A stretch of DNA of 7,999 bases from Faecalitalea sp. UBA4312. Its GTDB lineage: Bacteria; Bacillota_I; Bacilli_A; Erysipelotrichales; Erysipelotrichaceae. The number at the start of each line of letters is the position of its first letter. Position 1 is the stretch's first letter. Positions 1-6,234 of this stretch are shown piece by piece. The notes under the pieces were generated by a model that saw only the letters and a program-made list of their open reading frames with translations, ran no database searches and had not been told where the DNA came from. The position numbers and the translations under genes are program-made. The stretch is taken from NCBI GenBank assembly GCA_002394635.1, contig DGUK01000109.1, positions 1-7,999 of the forward strand, written 5' to 3'.

Positions 1-2
1 AA

Positions 3-332
3 GGCAACGAGCGGGCTATTCTGACTTATCAGATCTATGTATCCCGCGTTGTTGAAATGATCTCCGGTTACTACGGATTGATGGGTGGTGCCGATGCGAT
101 CGTATTCAGTGCCGGTATCGGTGAAAACAGTGATGTTCTGCGCCAGGAGGTATGTGATCGTTTGAAATGTCTGGGTGTTGATGTGCCAGCTGAAAATAAC
201 TTCTATGTTCGTGGAAAAGAATCGTTATTGAGCTCCCCAGATTCCAAGATCCAGGTATGGATGATCCCAACTAACGAAGAACTGATGATTGCCAGGGATG
301 CATATCGCATCATGTTGAGCGATGCTCAATAG
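3..332 (+). CDS. ackA: Acetate kinase, C-terminal fragment (5' end outside window)
   Basis: This is the last 109 codons of acetate kinase, which interconverts acetate + ATP and acetyl phosphate + ADP in the cytoplasm, normally as the ATP-yielding step after phosphotransacetylase. The reading frame is open from base 3 with no start, so the gene begins upstream of the window; the ATG at 57 is internal. Visible family signatures are the region reading RVVEMISGYYGLMGGADAIVF, the nucleotide-binding SAGIGENS motif (just before VLRQEVCDRL), and the conserved C-terminal IPTNEELMIARDAYRI. Full-length AckA is about 400 residues, so roughly three quarters is missing, including the catalytic Asp and Arg. 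The stop (330-332) lies inside the next gene, giving an 11-base overlap and implying co-transcription. Identification is confident from the C-terminal motifs. Confidence 0.93.
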   Translation, partial: GNERAILTYQIYVSRVVEMISGYYGLMGGADAIVFSAGIGENSDVLRQEVCDRLKCLGVDVPAENNFYVRGKESLLSSPDSKIQVWMIPTNEELMIARDAYRIMLSDAQ

Positions 333-1254
333 AATTATTAAGACGATTGAACAATATGATTCAATCGTTTTGTTTCGTCATGAATATCCGGATATGGATG
401 CCATTGGCTCACAACTGGGATTAAAGGAAATTATTCAGGATGCTTATCCGGAAAAAAACGTTTATGCGTTAGGGGGGATGTCGGATGTAGCTCGCCATTT
501 TACGGAAAAAATGGATGAAGCCACCGATGAACAAATTGCTGCATCGTTAGCGATCATTACCGATACATCCAATGCATCCAGGGTAGATGACCAGCGTTAT
601 AAGCTGGCTAAAGCTTCGATCCGGATCGACCATCATATCAAGACAGAAACCTTCTGTGATATGGAAGTAGTCGATGAAAAAGCTACGGCTGCTTGCGAGA
701 TCATTGCGTTGGCACTGAGACACGCAAACATTCGAATCTCTAAAAAAGCGGCCCAGTTATTGTATTCCGGGCTGGTGGCGGACAATATACGCTTTACAAT
801 TACCACCGTTCGTCCTCAGACGTTTCTGGCAGCATCCTATCTAATGGAGATGGGCGTGGATGTATTGAAATGTGAGCAGGATAACTTTGCCAGCACCTAC
901 GCGGATTATCAATATGAAACCAAGGTTCGTAATAAAGTGAGAAGGATCGGCAACTGTCTGTATGCAATAATGGAACCGGAGGACTATCTTCCACTGACAT
1001 TTTCTCAAGCCAAAGAGAAAGTATATGTTTTGTCCGGTGTTCAGGGAATTCAAGTCTGGGCATTATTTACCCGAATGGGGGATGGAATCCATTACAGTGC
1101 CTCCCTGCGTTCGAAAACATATATGGTAAGAGACATAGCCGCACAATTTGGAGGCGGAGGACATGTCTGTGCTTCCGGCATCAAGAATCTGACTAAAGAA
1201 CAAGTGCTGGAAATCATTCAGTTACTGGAAAAACGAAGTCTACAAGATATATAG
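322..1254 (+). CDS. DHH/DHHA1 family phosphoesterase (NrnA-like nanoRNase / pAp phosphatase)
   Basis: This 310-residue cytoplasmic protein has the usual length and layout of NrnA-type bifunctional oligoribonuclease/3'-phosphoadenosine-5'-phosphate phosphatases, which are Mn2+-dependent. Motif I is HEYPDMDAIGS (H20, D24, D26), motif II is TDTSNASR (D81), motif III is the name-giving DHH (103-105), a fourth Asp is in SGLVADNIRF (D154), and the C-terminal DHHA1 substrate-binding loop is GGGGHVCASG (277-286). These residues supply the two-metal site and the nucleotide-binding loop known in the family. Motif IV differs from the common DTGxF form: it reads ADNIRF, keeping the Asp and the RF. The ATG at 322 overlaps the end of ackA by 11 bases, consistent with translational coupling. 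A c-di-AMP-related pApA hydrolase role is possible; the sequence does not decide between these substrates. Confidence 0.88.
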   Translation: MLNRIIKTIEQYDSIVLFRHEYPDMDAIGSQLGLKEIIQDAYPEKNVYALGGMSDVARHFTEKMDEATDEQIAASLAIITDTSNASRVDDQRYKLAKASIRIDHHIKTETFCDMEVVDEKATAACEIIALALRHANIRISKKAAQLLYSGLVADNIRFTITTVRPQTFLAASYLMEMGVDVLKCEQDNFASTYADYQYETKVRNKVRRIGNCLYAIMEPEDYLPLTFSQAKEKVYVLSGVQGIQVWALFTRMGDGIHYSASLRSKTYMVRDIAAQFGGGGHVCASGIKNLTKEQVLEIIQLLEKRSLQDI

Positions 1255-1258
1255 AAAC

Positions 1259-1291
1259 AATGACCCGATACAATTGTTGTCGGGTCATTTT
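1259..1291 (+). terminator. Intrinsic terminator after the ackA-DHH pair
   Basis: A perfect inverted repeat AATGACCCGA (1259-1268) / TCGGGTCATT (1280-1289) gives a 10-bp stem with an 11-base loop. The 3' side runs straight into TTTTAT (1288 onward). It begins four bases after the TAG stop of the DHH phosphoesterase and separates that transcription unit from the transpeptidase gene. Confidence 0.85.
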
Positions 1292-1362
1292 ATATTGTAT
1301 CTGGATCATTGTTGAAGGAGATAGGATAAGAATGGTCTATTTTATTATTTGAAACTATGCTT

Positions 1363-1391
1363 TTGTGAAAAAATAGTGTATCATATTTAAT
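1363..1391 (+). promoter_or_regulatory. Putative sigma-A type promoter of the ChW/L,D-transpeptidase gene
   Basis: TTGTGA (1363-1368, 4/6 match to TTGACA) is followed after 17 bases by TTTAAT (1386-1391, 5/6 match to TATAAT) in a strongly AT-rich stretch. This would start transcription about 30 bases before the start codon. A second possible -10, TGTATCAT at 1377-1384, lacks a matching -35. The 1292-1362 region upstream shows no further recognisable element. Confidence 0.5.
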
Positions 1392-1415
1392 ATAGTTTTA
1401 AAGATGATTAGGGAT

Positions 1416-1422
1416 GGGAGGT
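1416..1422 (+). promoter_or_regulatory. Ribosome binding site deciding between two adjacent ATGs
   Basis: GGGAGGT is a near-perfect Shine-Dalgarno sequence. It lies 5 bases before the ATG at 1428 and 8 bases before the in-frame ATG at 1431. The spacing slightly favours 1431, which removes only one Met; the difference is immaterial for the product because both precede the signal peptide. Confidence 0.75.
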
Positions 1423-1427
1423 AAACT

Positions 1428-3506
1428 ATGATGGAAATCAAAAGAAGATTTCGTTTACCATTGTTAGCAGGAACAGCGCTATTACCGCTTATGTTCTTGG
1501 GAGCTTCTGTTTCGCATATATATGCTTCAGAGCCGGATGAGGTTGATCCGGTAGTTGAAGAAACCAATACAGAGCAGACAGAAGATCTCAATCAAGAGTT
1601 GGAAAACATAGCGAATGCAGTGGATACTGGAGCAGAAGAAACACCGACTGAAGATGCCATTGATCAGGTAGATAATGGCAACGGAGCTCAAACAGAAGCC
1701 AATGTCTCCGTGGAATATCAGACACATGTACAGAATGCCGGGTGGCAAGAAAAAAAAGCTGATGGAGAAATGGCCGGAACGTCTGGTGAATCATTGCGTT
1801 TACAAGGAATTAAGATTCAATTAAAGGATCAAAATGTGGCTGGCTCTGTTGAATACCGTACACATATTCAGAATACAGGCTGGGAAAAACAATGGACCAG
1901 CAATGGTTCTGTGTCCGGAACAACATCCGGGTTACGCTTAGAAGCAATTCAAATTCGTCTGACAGGAGAAATGGCAGATAAATACGATATTTATTATAGT
2001 GTACATGCACAAAACTTCGGCTGGCTAGGATGGGTAAAAAACGGAGAAGCTGCCGGAACCGCCGGATATTCTTATCGATTGGAAGGAATCCGTATACAGC
2101 TGTTAGAAAAAAATGCAGCAGCTCCGACCAATTTAGGAAAGCAATCTGCCGGGTATATTTATAAAAAAGTGCAATACTCTACACATATTCAAAATATCGG
2201 ATGGCAGGCATATCAAGCGGATGGTGTTTTATCGGGTACAACCGGACAGGCTAAGCGACTGGAAGCTATCAAAATTAAAGTGATGGATGCTGATCCGGAC
2301 AGCGATTTAGGCGTTTCTTATGCTGTTCATATCCAGGATATTGGCTGGCAGGCAGCTGTCAAGAATGGTAAAATGGCCGGAACAAGCGGACAGTCCAAAC
2401 GTCTAGAGGCCATTAAAATCAACCTGACAGGAGCGGATGCTGAAAAGTATGATATTTACTATACGGTTCATGTACAAAACATAGGTTGGTTAGGCTGGGC
2501 CAAGAACGGTGAATTATCCGGAACTTCCGGAGGTGCTTTACGTCTGGAAGGCATTCGGATCCGATTGTTGGAAAAAGATGCAGCAGCGCCGAAAAAACTA
2601 GGCAAGACCGATGTGACATACGCTGCGAATAATTACGACGGTGTACAGTATCAGGTCAGCTATTTCAATTCGAATAATTATGATGCACAGGGAGCTAACG
2701 GATCCAAAGCAGGCGCATCCGGTAAGAAAATTGACAGCATCAAGATCAAGCTTAACGGAAAGATCGTCGGTACGATCTCTTATCGTTCCCATATCCAAAA
2801 TGTCGGCTGGGAAAGTTCCTGGAAGAAAAATGATGCAGAAGATGGAATCGATAATAGACGGACAGAAGCTATACAGATCAAGCTAAGCGGTGATATTGCT
2901 AACCTCTATAATGTTTATTATCGTACCCAGGTAGATGACTTTGGTTGGTTAGGCTGGGCCAAAGATGGCGCTTCAGCCGGAACCAAGAGCTTAAGTGAAC
3001 CGATTTCGGCCATTGAGGTCAAGCTTGTGTTAAAAGGTTCAAAAGCTCCAGGAAACACTAAATTTGCATATGTGGACAAACCGACCATGGATATGCTGGC
3101 TAAGAACTATTCCAGTTCAACGAACTGGCTGGTTATGGTCGACAAAACAAATTTCAATGTTGGCATCTTTAAAAAATCCAATGGAACATGGAAGAAAGTC
3201 AAGAGCAGTATTTGTGGTATCGGAAAGAAGAGTACACCGACTGTCGAAGGTCAGTTTACTTTAGGACCATACAGAAATATTGTACATAGACGACCAAACT
3301 ACTCGTATTGGTATGTCGTACAGTGGAATGGCGATTATCTGTTCCATACTTGTCTGTTTAGGCCGGGAGACCCATCACCGACCCACTTGGTAGATGGCCG
3401 GATGCAGGTTGGTATTTCTCATGGATGTGTGCGGTTACCGGTAGATATGGCAAAATACATCTACTATAATGTACCGGATGGATCCAAGGTTGTAGTATAT
3501 CATTAA
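1428..3506 (+). CDS. Secreted ChW-repeat L,D-transpeptidase (YkuD domain)
   Basis: This 692-residue exported envelope protein probably cross-links peptidoglycan (3-3 links) or anchors proteins through a YkuD domain. Residues 1-34 form a signal peptide: basic MMEIKRRFR, a hydrophobic LPLLAGTALLPLMFLGASVS core, and a likely cut after YAS. Residues 35-94 are an acidic, low-complexity linker rich in E, D, T and N. Residues 95 to about 538 hold nine ChW repeats of about 45 residues (typical core HIQNIGW...GTSGQ..RLEAIKIKL), in three triplets. The YkuD domain spans about 564-690, with H640 (LFHTC) and the catalytic GISHGCVRL (H665, C667, R669). The ChW repeats probably bind a wall polymer, but their ligand is unknown. 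The gene is flanked by its own promoter and terminator. Repeat 7 has lost the hallmark GW. The domain assignments are firm; the physiological role is inferred. Confidence 0.9.
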   Translation: MMEIKRRFRLPLLAGTALLPLMFLGASVSHIYASEPDEVDPVVEETNTEQTEDLNQELENIANAVDTGAEETPTEDAIDQVDNGNGAQTEANVSVEYQTHVQNAGWQEKKADGEMAGTSGESLRLQGIKIQLKDQNVAGSVEYRTHIQNTGWEKQWTSNGSVSGTTSGLRLEAIQIRLTGEMADKYDIYYSVHAQNFGWLGWVKNGEAAGTAGYSYRLEGIRIQLLEKNAAAPTNLGKQSAGYIYKKVQYSTHIQNIGWQAYQADGVLSGTTGQAKRLEAIKIKVMDADPDSDLGVSYAVHIQDIGWQAAVKNGKMAGTSGQSKRLEAIKINLTGADAEKYDIYYTVHVQNIGWLGWAKNGELSGTSGGALRLEGIRIRLLEKDAAAPKKLGKTDVTYAANNYDGVQYQVSYFNSNNYDAQGANGSKAGASGKKIDSIKIKLNGKIVGTISYRSHIQNVGWESSWKKNDAEDGIDNRRTEAIQIKLSGDIANLYNVYYRTQVDDFGWLGWAKDGASAGTKSLSEPISAIEVKLVLKGSKAPGNTKFAYVDKPTMDMLAKNYSSSTNWLVMVDKTNFNVGIFKKSNGTWKKVKSSICGIGKKSTPTVEGQFTLGPYRNIVHRRPNYSYWYVVQWNGDYLFHTCLFRPGDPSPTHLVDGRMQVGISHGCVRLPVDMAKYIYYNVPDGSKVVVYH
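1710..3041 (+). repeat. Nine ChW repeats in three higher-order triplets (protein-coding repeats)
   Basis: The repeats begin at about residues 95, 140, 188, 248, 296, 343, 406, 449 and 496 of the transpeptidase. The third member of each triplet (188, 343, 496) carries a distinctive second Trp in GWLGW[AV]K. The first two of these are also followed by LLEKxAAAP and a 15-20 residue spacer. Triplet starts are about 153 and 158 residues apart, so the unit of duplication seems to be the triplet as well as the single repeat. The seventh repeat is degenerate (SYFNSNNYD replaces the HxQNxGW core). The eighth lacks the GTSG segment. Confidence 0.85.
2484..2962 (+). repeat. 20-base exact direct repeat within ChW repeats 6 and 9
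   Basis: Bases 2484-2503 and 2943-2962 are identical over 20 nt and encode the GWLGWAK segment of repeats 6 and 9. They are 459 bases apart, which is 153 codons, the triplet period. Nucleotide identity at matching positions supports relatively recent triplet duplication or gene conversion. Confidence 0.75.
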
Positions 3507-3514
3507 TTGGACGT

Positions 3515-3548
3515 AAGGATATGTGTCAAACTGACCATATCCTTTTTT
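3515..3548 (+). terminator. Strong intrinsic terminator after the L,D-transpeptidase gene
   Basis: AAGGATATG (3515-3523) pairs perfectly with CATATCCTT (3536-3544). GTCA/TGAC inside the loop can extend the stem past one bulged T. The hairpin is followed by an uninterrupted run of six T (3543-3548). It lies 9 bases after the TAA stop and isolates this gene from the downstream operon. Confidence 0.92.
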
Positions 3549-3586
3549 GAGCTATACTAAGAGAGTCTGATTATTTATGAAGAGTA

Positions 3587-3595
3587 TGATATAAT
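3587..3595 (+). promoter_or_regulatory. Extended -10 promoter of the aminotransferase-LicD operon
   Basis: TGATATAAT is a perfect extended -10 (TGn plus the consensus TATAAT at 3590-3595). No good -35 stands 16-18 bases upstream (CTGATT at 3567-3572 is weak), as is common for extended -10 promoters. Transcription would start near 3602, leaving a leader of about 23 bases to the ATG at 3625. Its position directly after the terminator supports an independent operon. Confidence 0.7.
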
Positions 3596-3610
3596 TTGTA
3601 TCGAATATTG

Positions 3611-3618
3611 AGGAAGTG
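3611..3618 (+). promoter_or_regulatory. Ribosome binding site that fixes the aminotransferase start at 3625
   Basis: AGGAAGTG (3611-3618) is the only Shine-Dalgarno-like sequence upstream and stands 6 bases before ATG 3625. A longer reading from GTG 3616 would place the start codon inside this ribosome site, so the ATG is preferred. Confidence 0.75.
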
Positions 3619-3624
3619 AAAATT

Positions 3625-4677
3625 ATGAAACTATTTACGGTAGGTCCTGTGGAAATGTATTCGAATACTTTGGATGTTGGTTCCCGACAAATTCCGTATT
3701 TTCGTACGGAGGAGTTTTCCAAAACAATGTTGGAATGTCAAGAAATGTTTATTCGTCTTGCCAAAGCTCCGGCAGAGAGTTCTTTAGCTGTTCTGACGGC
3801 CAGTGGAACCGGCGCCATGGAAACAGCAGTCATGAATGCTCTTAATGAGCGGGATAATGTACTGGTTATTAATGGGGGCAGTTTCGGACAACGTTTTAGT
3901 GAACTCTGTGATGTACATCATATCCGGCATACGGACATCCATCTGTCCTTTGGACAGGTTTTGACCAAAGAGATGATAGAAGATAAAAAAGGATATACTG
4001 CATTATTGATTAACGGGCATGAAACCTCTACAGGTCAGCTATATGATCTGCAAATGCTAGGTGACTACTGTTATAAAAACCATATGAAATTCATTGTAGA
4101 TGCTGTCAGCATGTTTCTGATCGATCCGATAGATATGGAAGCCATGCATATTAACCTGCTGTTGACAAGCAGTCAAAAAGCATTGGCTCTATCACCGGGC
4201 CTGTCATTTATCCTTGTGGATCCATCGATGAAAAAAGTTATCGATAACAATACGTGTGTTTGCAAATACTTTGATCTGAAAGACTATTTTCTGAATATGG
4301 AGAGAGGACAGACACCCTATACACCGGCTGTCGGCATTGTCTATGAGCTAGAAGACCGTCTTCGTCAATTAATCGAAGAGTCGATTGATACTGTTATAAA
4401 GACAGCGCATGACAAAGCGATGTATTTCCGAAAACGTTGCAAAGAAATTGGTCTGAAAATTGGTGACTATCCGTTGTCCAACGGATTAACACCATTGATT
4501 TTTGAGAACGGGAAAGCGTATGATTATTTTCTAGACGCCAAAGAAAATTATGGGCTGATGTTAACCCCGACCGGTGGAAGTCTGTCCAAAACCGTGCTGC
4601 GCATCGGACATATGGGAAACCTGACATTGCAGGATTATGATCAGGTCATAGAATATTTTAAGAAGGTGCAGTTATGA
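3625..4677 (+). CDS. Class V PLP-dependent aminotransferase (AEP transaminase / alanine-glyoxylate type)
   Basis: This 350-residue cytoplasmic fold-type I aminotransferase has the normal length for class V alanine-glyoxylate/serine-pyruvate/2-aminoethylphosphonate transaminases. Visible family features are N-terminal FTVGPVEMY (4-12), the PLP phosphate-binding SGTGAMET (60-67), INGHETSTG (129-137), the PLP-pyridine Asp in VDAVSMF (D159), the Schiff-base Lys in TSSQKALALSPG (K185), QTPYTPAVG (229-237) and the carboxylate-binding Arg in LRIGHMG (R326). The ATG at 3625 is chosen for its ribosome site. It is first in a four-gene operon and overlaps the cytidylyltransferase by 4 bases (ATGA). With that partner and LicD enzymes, a role making an amino headgroup such as 2-aminoethylphosphonate from phosphonoacetaldehyde is attractive, but it rests on context. 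An amino-acid transaminase acting on another aldehyde or keto acid remains possible. Confidence 0.85.
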   Translation: MKLFTVGPVEMYSNTLDVGSRQIPYFRTEEFSKTMLECQEMFIRLAKAPAESSLAVLTASGTGAMETAVMNALNERDNVLVINGGSFGQRFSELCDVHHIRHTDIHLSFGQVLTKEMIEDKKGYTALLINGHETSTGQLYDLQMLGDYCYKNHMKFIVDAVSMFLIDPIDMEAMHINLLLTSSQKALALSPGLSFILVDPSMKKVIDNNTCVCKYFDLKDYFLNMERGQTPYTPAVGIVYELEDRLRQLIEESIDTVIKTAHDKAMYFRKRCKEIGLKIGDYPLSNGLTPLIFENGKAYDYFLDAKENYGLMLTPTGGSLSKTVLRIGHMGNLTLQDYDQVIEYFKKVQL

Positions 4678-5384
4678 AGGCTATATTATTAGCGGCCGGC
4701 AAAGGATCACGTATTTCCAAGAACATTCCTCCGATTCCCAAAAGCACGTTAGATGTCGGAGGGATTCCTTTGATCTTAAAAACGATCCGAATGTTGGAAA
4801 ATCATGGGATCGAATGTGCAGTTGTGACCGGCTACAAACATAAAATCATTGAAAATGTATTAAAAGGGACAGATACAAAGATCTATTACAACCCATTCTA
4901 TGATGTGACCAACAGCATCGGCTCTCTGTACTTTGCCAGGGATTTTATAGAGCAGGATAAAGACTTGTTGATTGGAAATGCAGACGTGTTCTGGACCGAG
5001 GATATACTGGATCTTCTGAATAGATCCGAACAAAAGGCTGTTATGTTGTCGGATGTGAATCGTGTGGATGATGGTGACTATTTTTTCGGCACAGAGAATC
5101 ATATAATCAAACGCTATGGAAAAGAACTGACACGGGACGAAAGGGATTGTGAATATGTAGGTATTGCCAAACTGGATCATTCCTTTGTACCTATCTTTAA
5201 AAAGCGGCTTATTGATATGATCGATCGTCAGCAGCATGGAGTTTGGTGGGAAAACGTTTTATATTCCTTAACAAAAGAATATGATATTTACAGCCTGGAT
5301 GTAGATGGGCGTTTCTGGGCGGAAGTGGATTTTATTGAAGATTATCAGAGGATTTTAGAACATGTCAGGGCAGATTCATTATAA
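4674..5384 (+). CDS. LicC/PntC-like nucleotidyltransferase (CTP:phosphocholine or CTP:AEP cytidylyltransferase family)
   Basis: This 236-residue cytoplasmic GT-A fold nucleotidyltransferase is similar in length to LicC. It should activate a small phospho- or phosphono-headgroup with CTP. The N-terminal MKAILLAAGKGSRI (1-14) is the nucleotide-binding loop, followed by conserved K23 (IPPIPKSTLDVGG). NPFYDVTNSIGSLYFAR (73-89) resembles the substrate/nucleotide region of the LicC/PntC group. GNADVFW (101-107, D104) and AEVDFIEDY (216-224, D219) are the likely Mg2+-binding acidic residues, and VWWENVLY (190-197) is a further family motif. Translation is coupled by a 4-base overlap to the transaminase upstream and a 23-base overlap to LicD downstream; AAGGTG (4663-4668) serves as ribosome site. 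No choline kinase or choline transporter is present, which argues against a plain phosphocholine pathway. The family call is confident; the substrate is inferred. Confidence 0.83.
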   Translation: MKAILLAAGKGSRISKNIPPIPKSTLDVGGIPLILKTIRMLENHGIECAVVTGYKHKIIENVLKGTDTKIYYNPFYDVTNSIGSLYFARDFIEQDKDLLIGNADVFWTEDILDLLNRSEQKAVMLSDVNRVDDGDYFFGTENHIIKRYGKELTRDERDCEYVGIAKLDHSFVPIFKKRLIDMIDRQQHGVWWENVLYSLTKEYDIYSLDVDGRFWAEVDFIEDYQRILEHVRADSL

Positions 5385-6234
5385 ACAATATACAGATGAG
5401 CAGATCCAGCAGATCCATGACACACTGTTGATGATGCTTAAGGACTTTGATATATTCTGTAAAAAACATGATATACAGTATTTTGGTGTAGCCGGAACTT
5501 TGCTTGGGGCAGTGCGCCACCAGGGGTATATCCCGTGGGATGATGATCTCGATATTGCCATCCTTCGTAAAGATTACTATAAGCTGCTGGCATATAAAGA
5601 TGAATTAAGAGAAAAGTATACGATCTATTCGCCGGAATGTGATGACAAATACTATAACTTTGTTCCTATTTTATCGTTAAACCATACAAAATGGGTGGTT
5701 CCCTTAGCTAAGGATGTATTTGAGCCGGGCATCTTTATTGATATTTTTATTTATGAAAATATTCCGGATGATCCAAAGGAAGCCCAGGACTTTATTAACA
5801 AAACGTATTTTTATCGGAATTTGTATGTAATGAGCCGGGCTAATTTCTCTTTACTGGTCCCGGGCAGCACGGCTGTTCAGAAGGTAAAATACGGCATATC
5901 CCGGGTTAGCCGCTTTGTAATGGATCGGATCGATAAAGAAGGAAACATATTCCGAAAGAAATATCTGGATCTGGTGAACCGGTATGAAGGAAAAACGTCC
6001 AGCTATTCATTACTGGCTGATCCGTATTCTAAGGAACTTTCCTTTACATACGATGATATATTTCCTTTAAAGACGTTACGTTTTGAAGACTTTGACTTAC
6101 CTGTACAGAATAACTATGAAAAATGGCTGATCAACCGCTATGGAGATTATATGAAATTACCACCGGAGGAACAGCGGGTGAATCATTGTCCGTATAAGAT
6201 GGAGCTGTTGGAAGATAAACATGAAAGAGTATGA
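5362..6234 (+). CDS. LicD-family phosphotransferase, first paralogue
   Basis: This 290-residue member of the LicD family transfers CMP-activated headgroups (phosphocholine in the known cases) to teichoic acid or surface glycan sugars. The diagnostic N-terminal segment FGVAGTLLGAVRHQG followed by YIPWDDDLDIAI (41-67) carries the acidic, metal-binding cluster D60-D62 and D64. GIFIDIFIYE (123-132) is a second conserved acidic patch, and YGDYMKLPPEEQR plus HCPY (260-278) form the C-terminal signature. No signal peptide or clear transmembrane helix is visible, so it probably acts at the inner membrane face on a lipid-linked precursor. The start at 5362 lies inside the cytidylyltransferase gene (23-base overlap), with AGAGGA at 5347-5352 as ribosome site. 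The stop overlaps the next licD-like gene by 14 bases. The acceptor sugar cannot be told from the sequence. Confidence 0.88.
   Translation: MSGQIHYKQYTDEQIQQIHDTLLMMLKDFDIFCKKHDIQYFGVAGTLLGAVRHQGYIPWDDDLDIAILRKDYYKLLAYKDELREKYTIYSPECDDKYYNFVPILSLNHTKWVVPLAKDVFEPGIFIDIFIYENIPDDPKEAQDFINKTYFYRNLYVMSRANFSLLVPGSTAVQKVKYGISRVSRFVMDRIDKEGNIFRKKYLDLVNRYEGKTSSYSLLADPYSKELSFTYDDIFPLKTLRFEDFDLPVQNNYEKWLINRYGDYMKLPPEEQRVNHCPYKMELLEDKHERV

Noticed and set aside
1332..1352. Six-codon leader ORF (MVYFII) after AAGGAG at 1315-1320
   Set aside because: It lies upstream of the predicted promoter, is very short, has 11-base spacing and has no associated attenuator-like hairpin; probably chance.
1710..3041. 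CRISPR-like or mobile-element origin for the periodic sequence
   Set aside because: The periodicity is at protein level with an open reading frame throughout, repeats are diverged, and no terminal inverted repeats or transposase are present.
3616..3624. Upstream GTG start for the aminotransferase (three extra residues)
   Set aside because: The GTG falls within the AGGAAGTG ribosome site, leaving no spacing; ATG 3625 has proper spacing and gives the family-typical MKLFTVGP start.
4860..5237. 125-codon open frame on the minus strand
   Set aside because: It lies wholly inside the cytidylyltransferase gene, has no recognisable domain, and the + strand frame carries clear family motifs and coupled overlaps.
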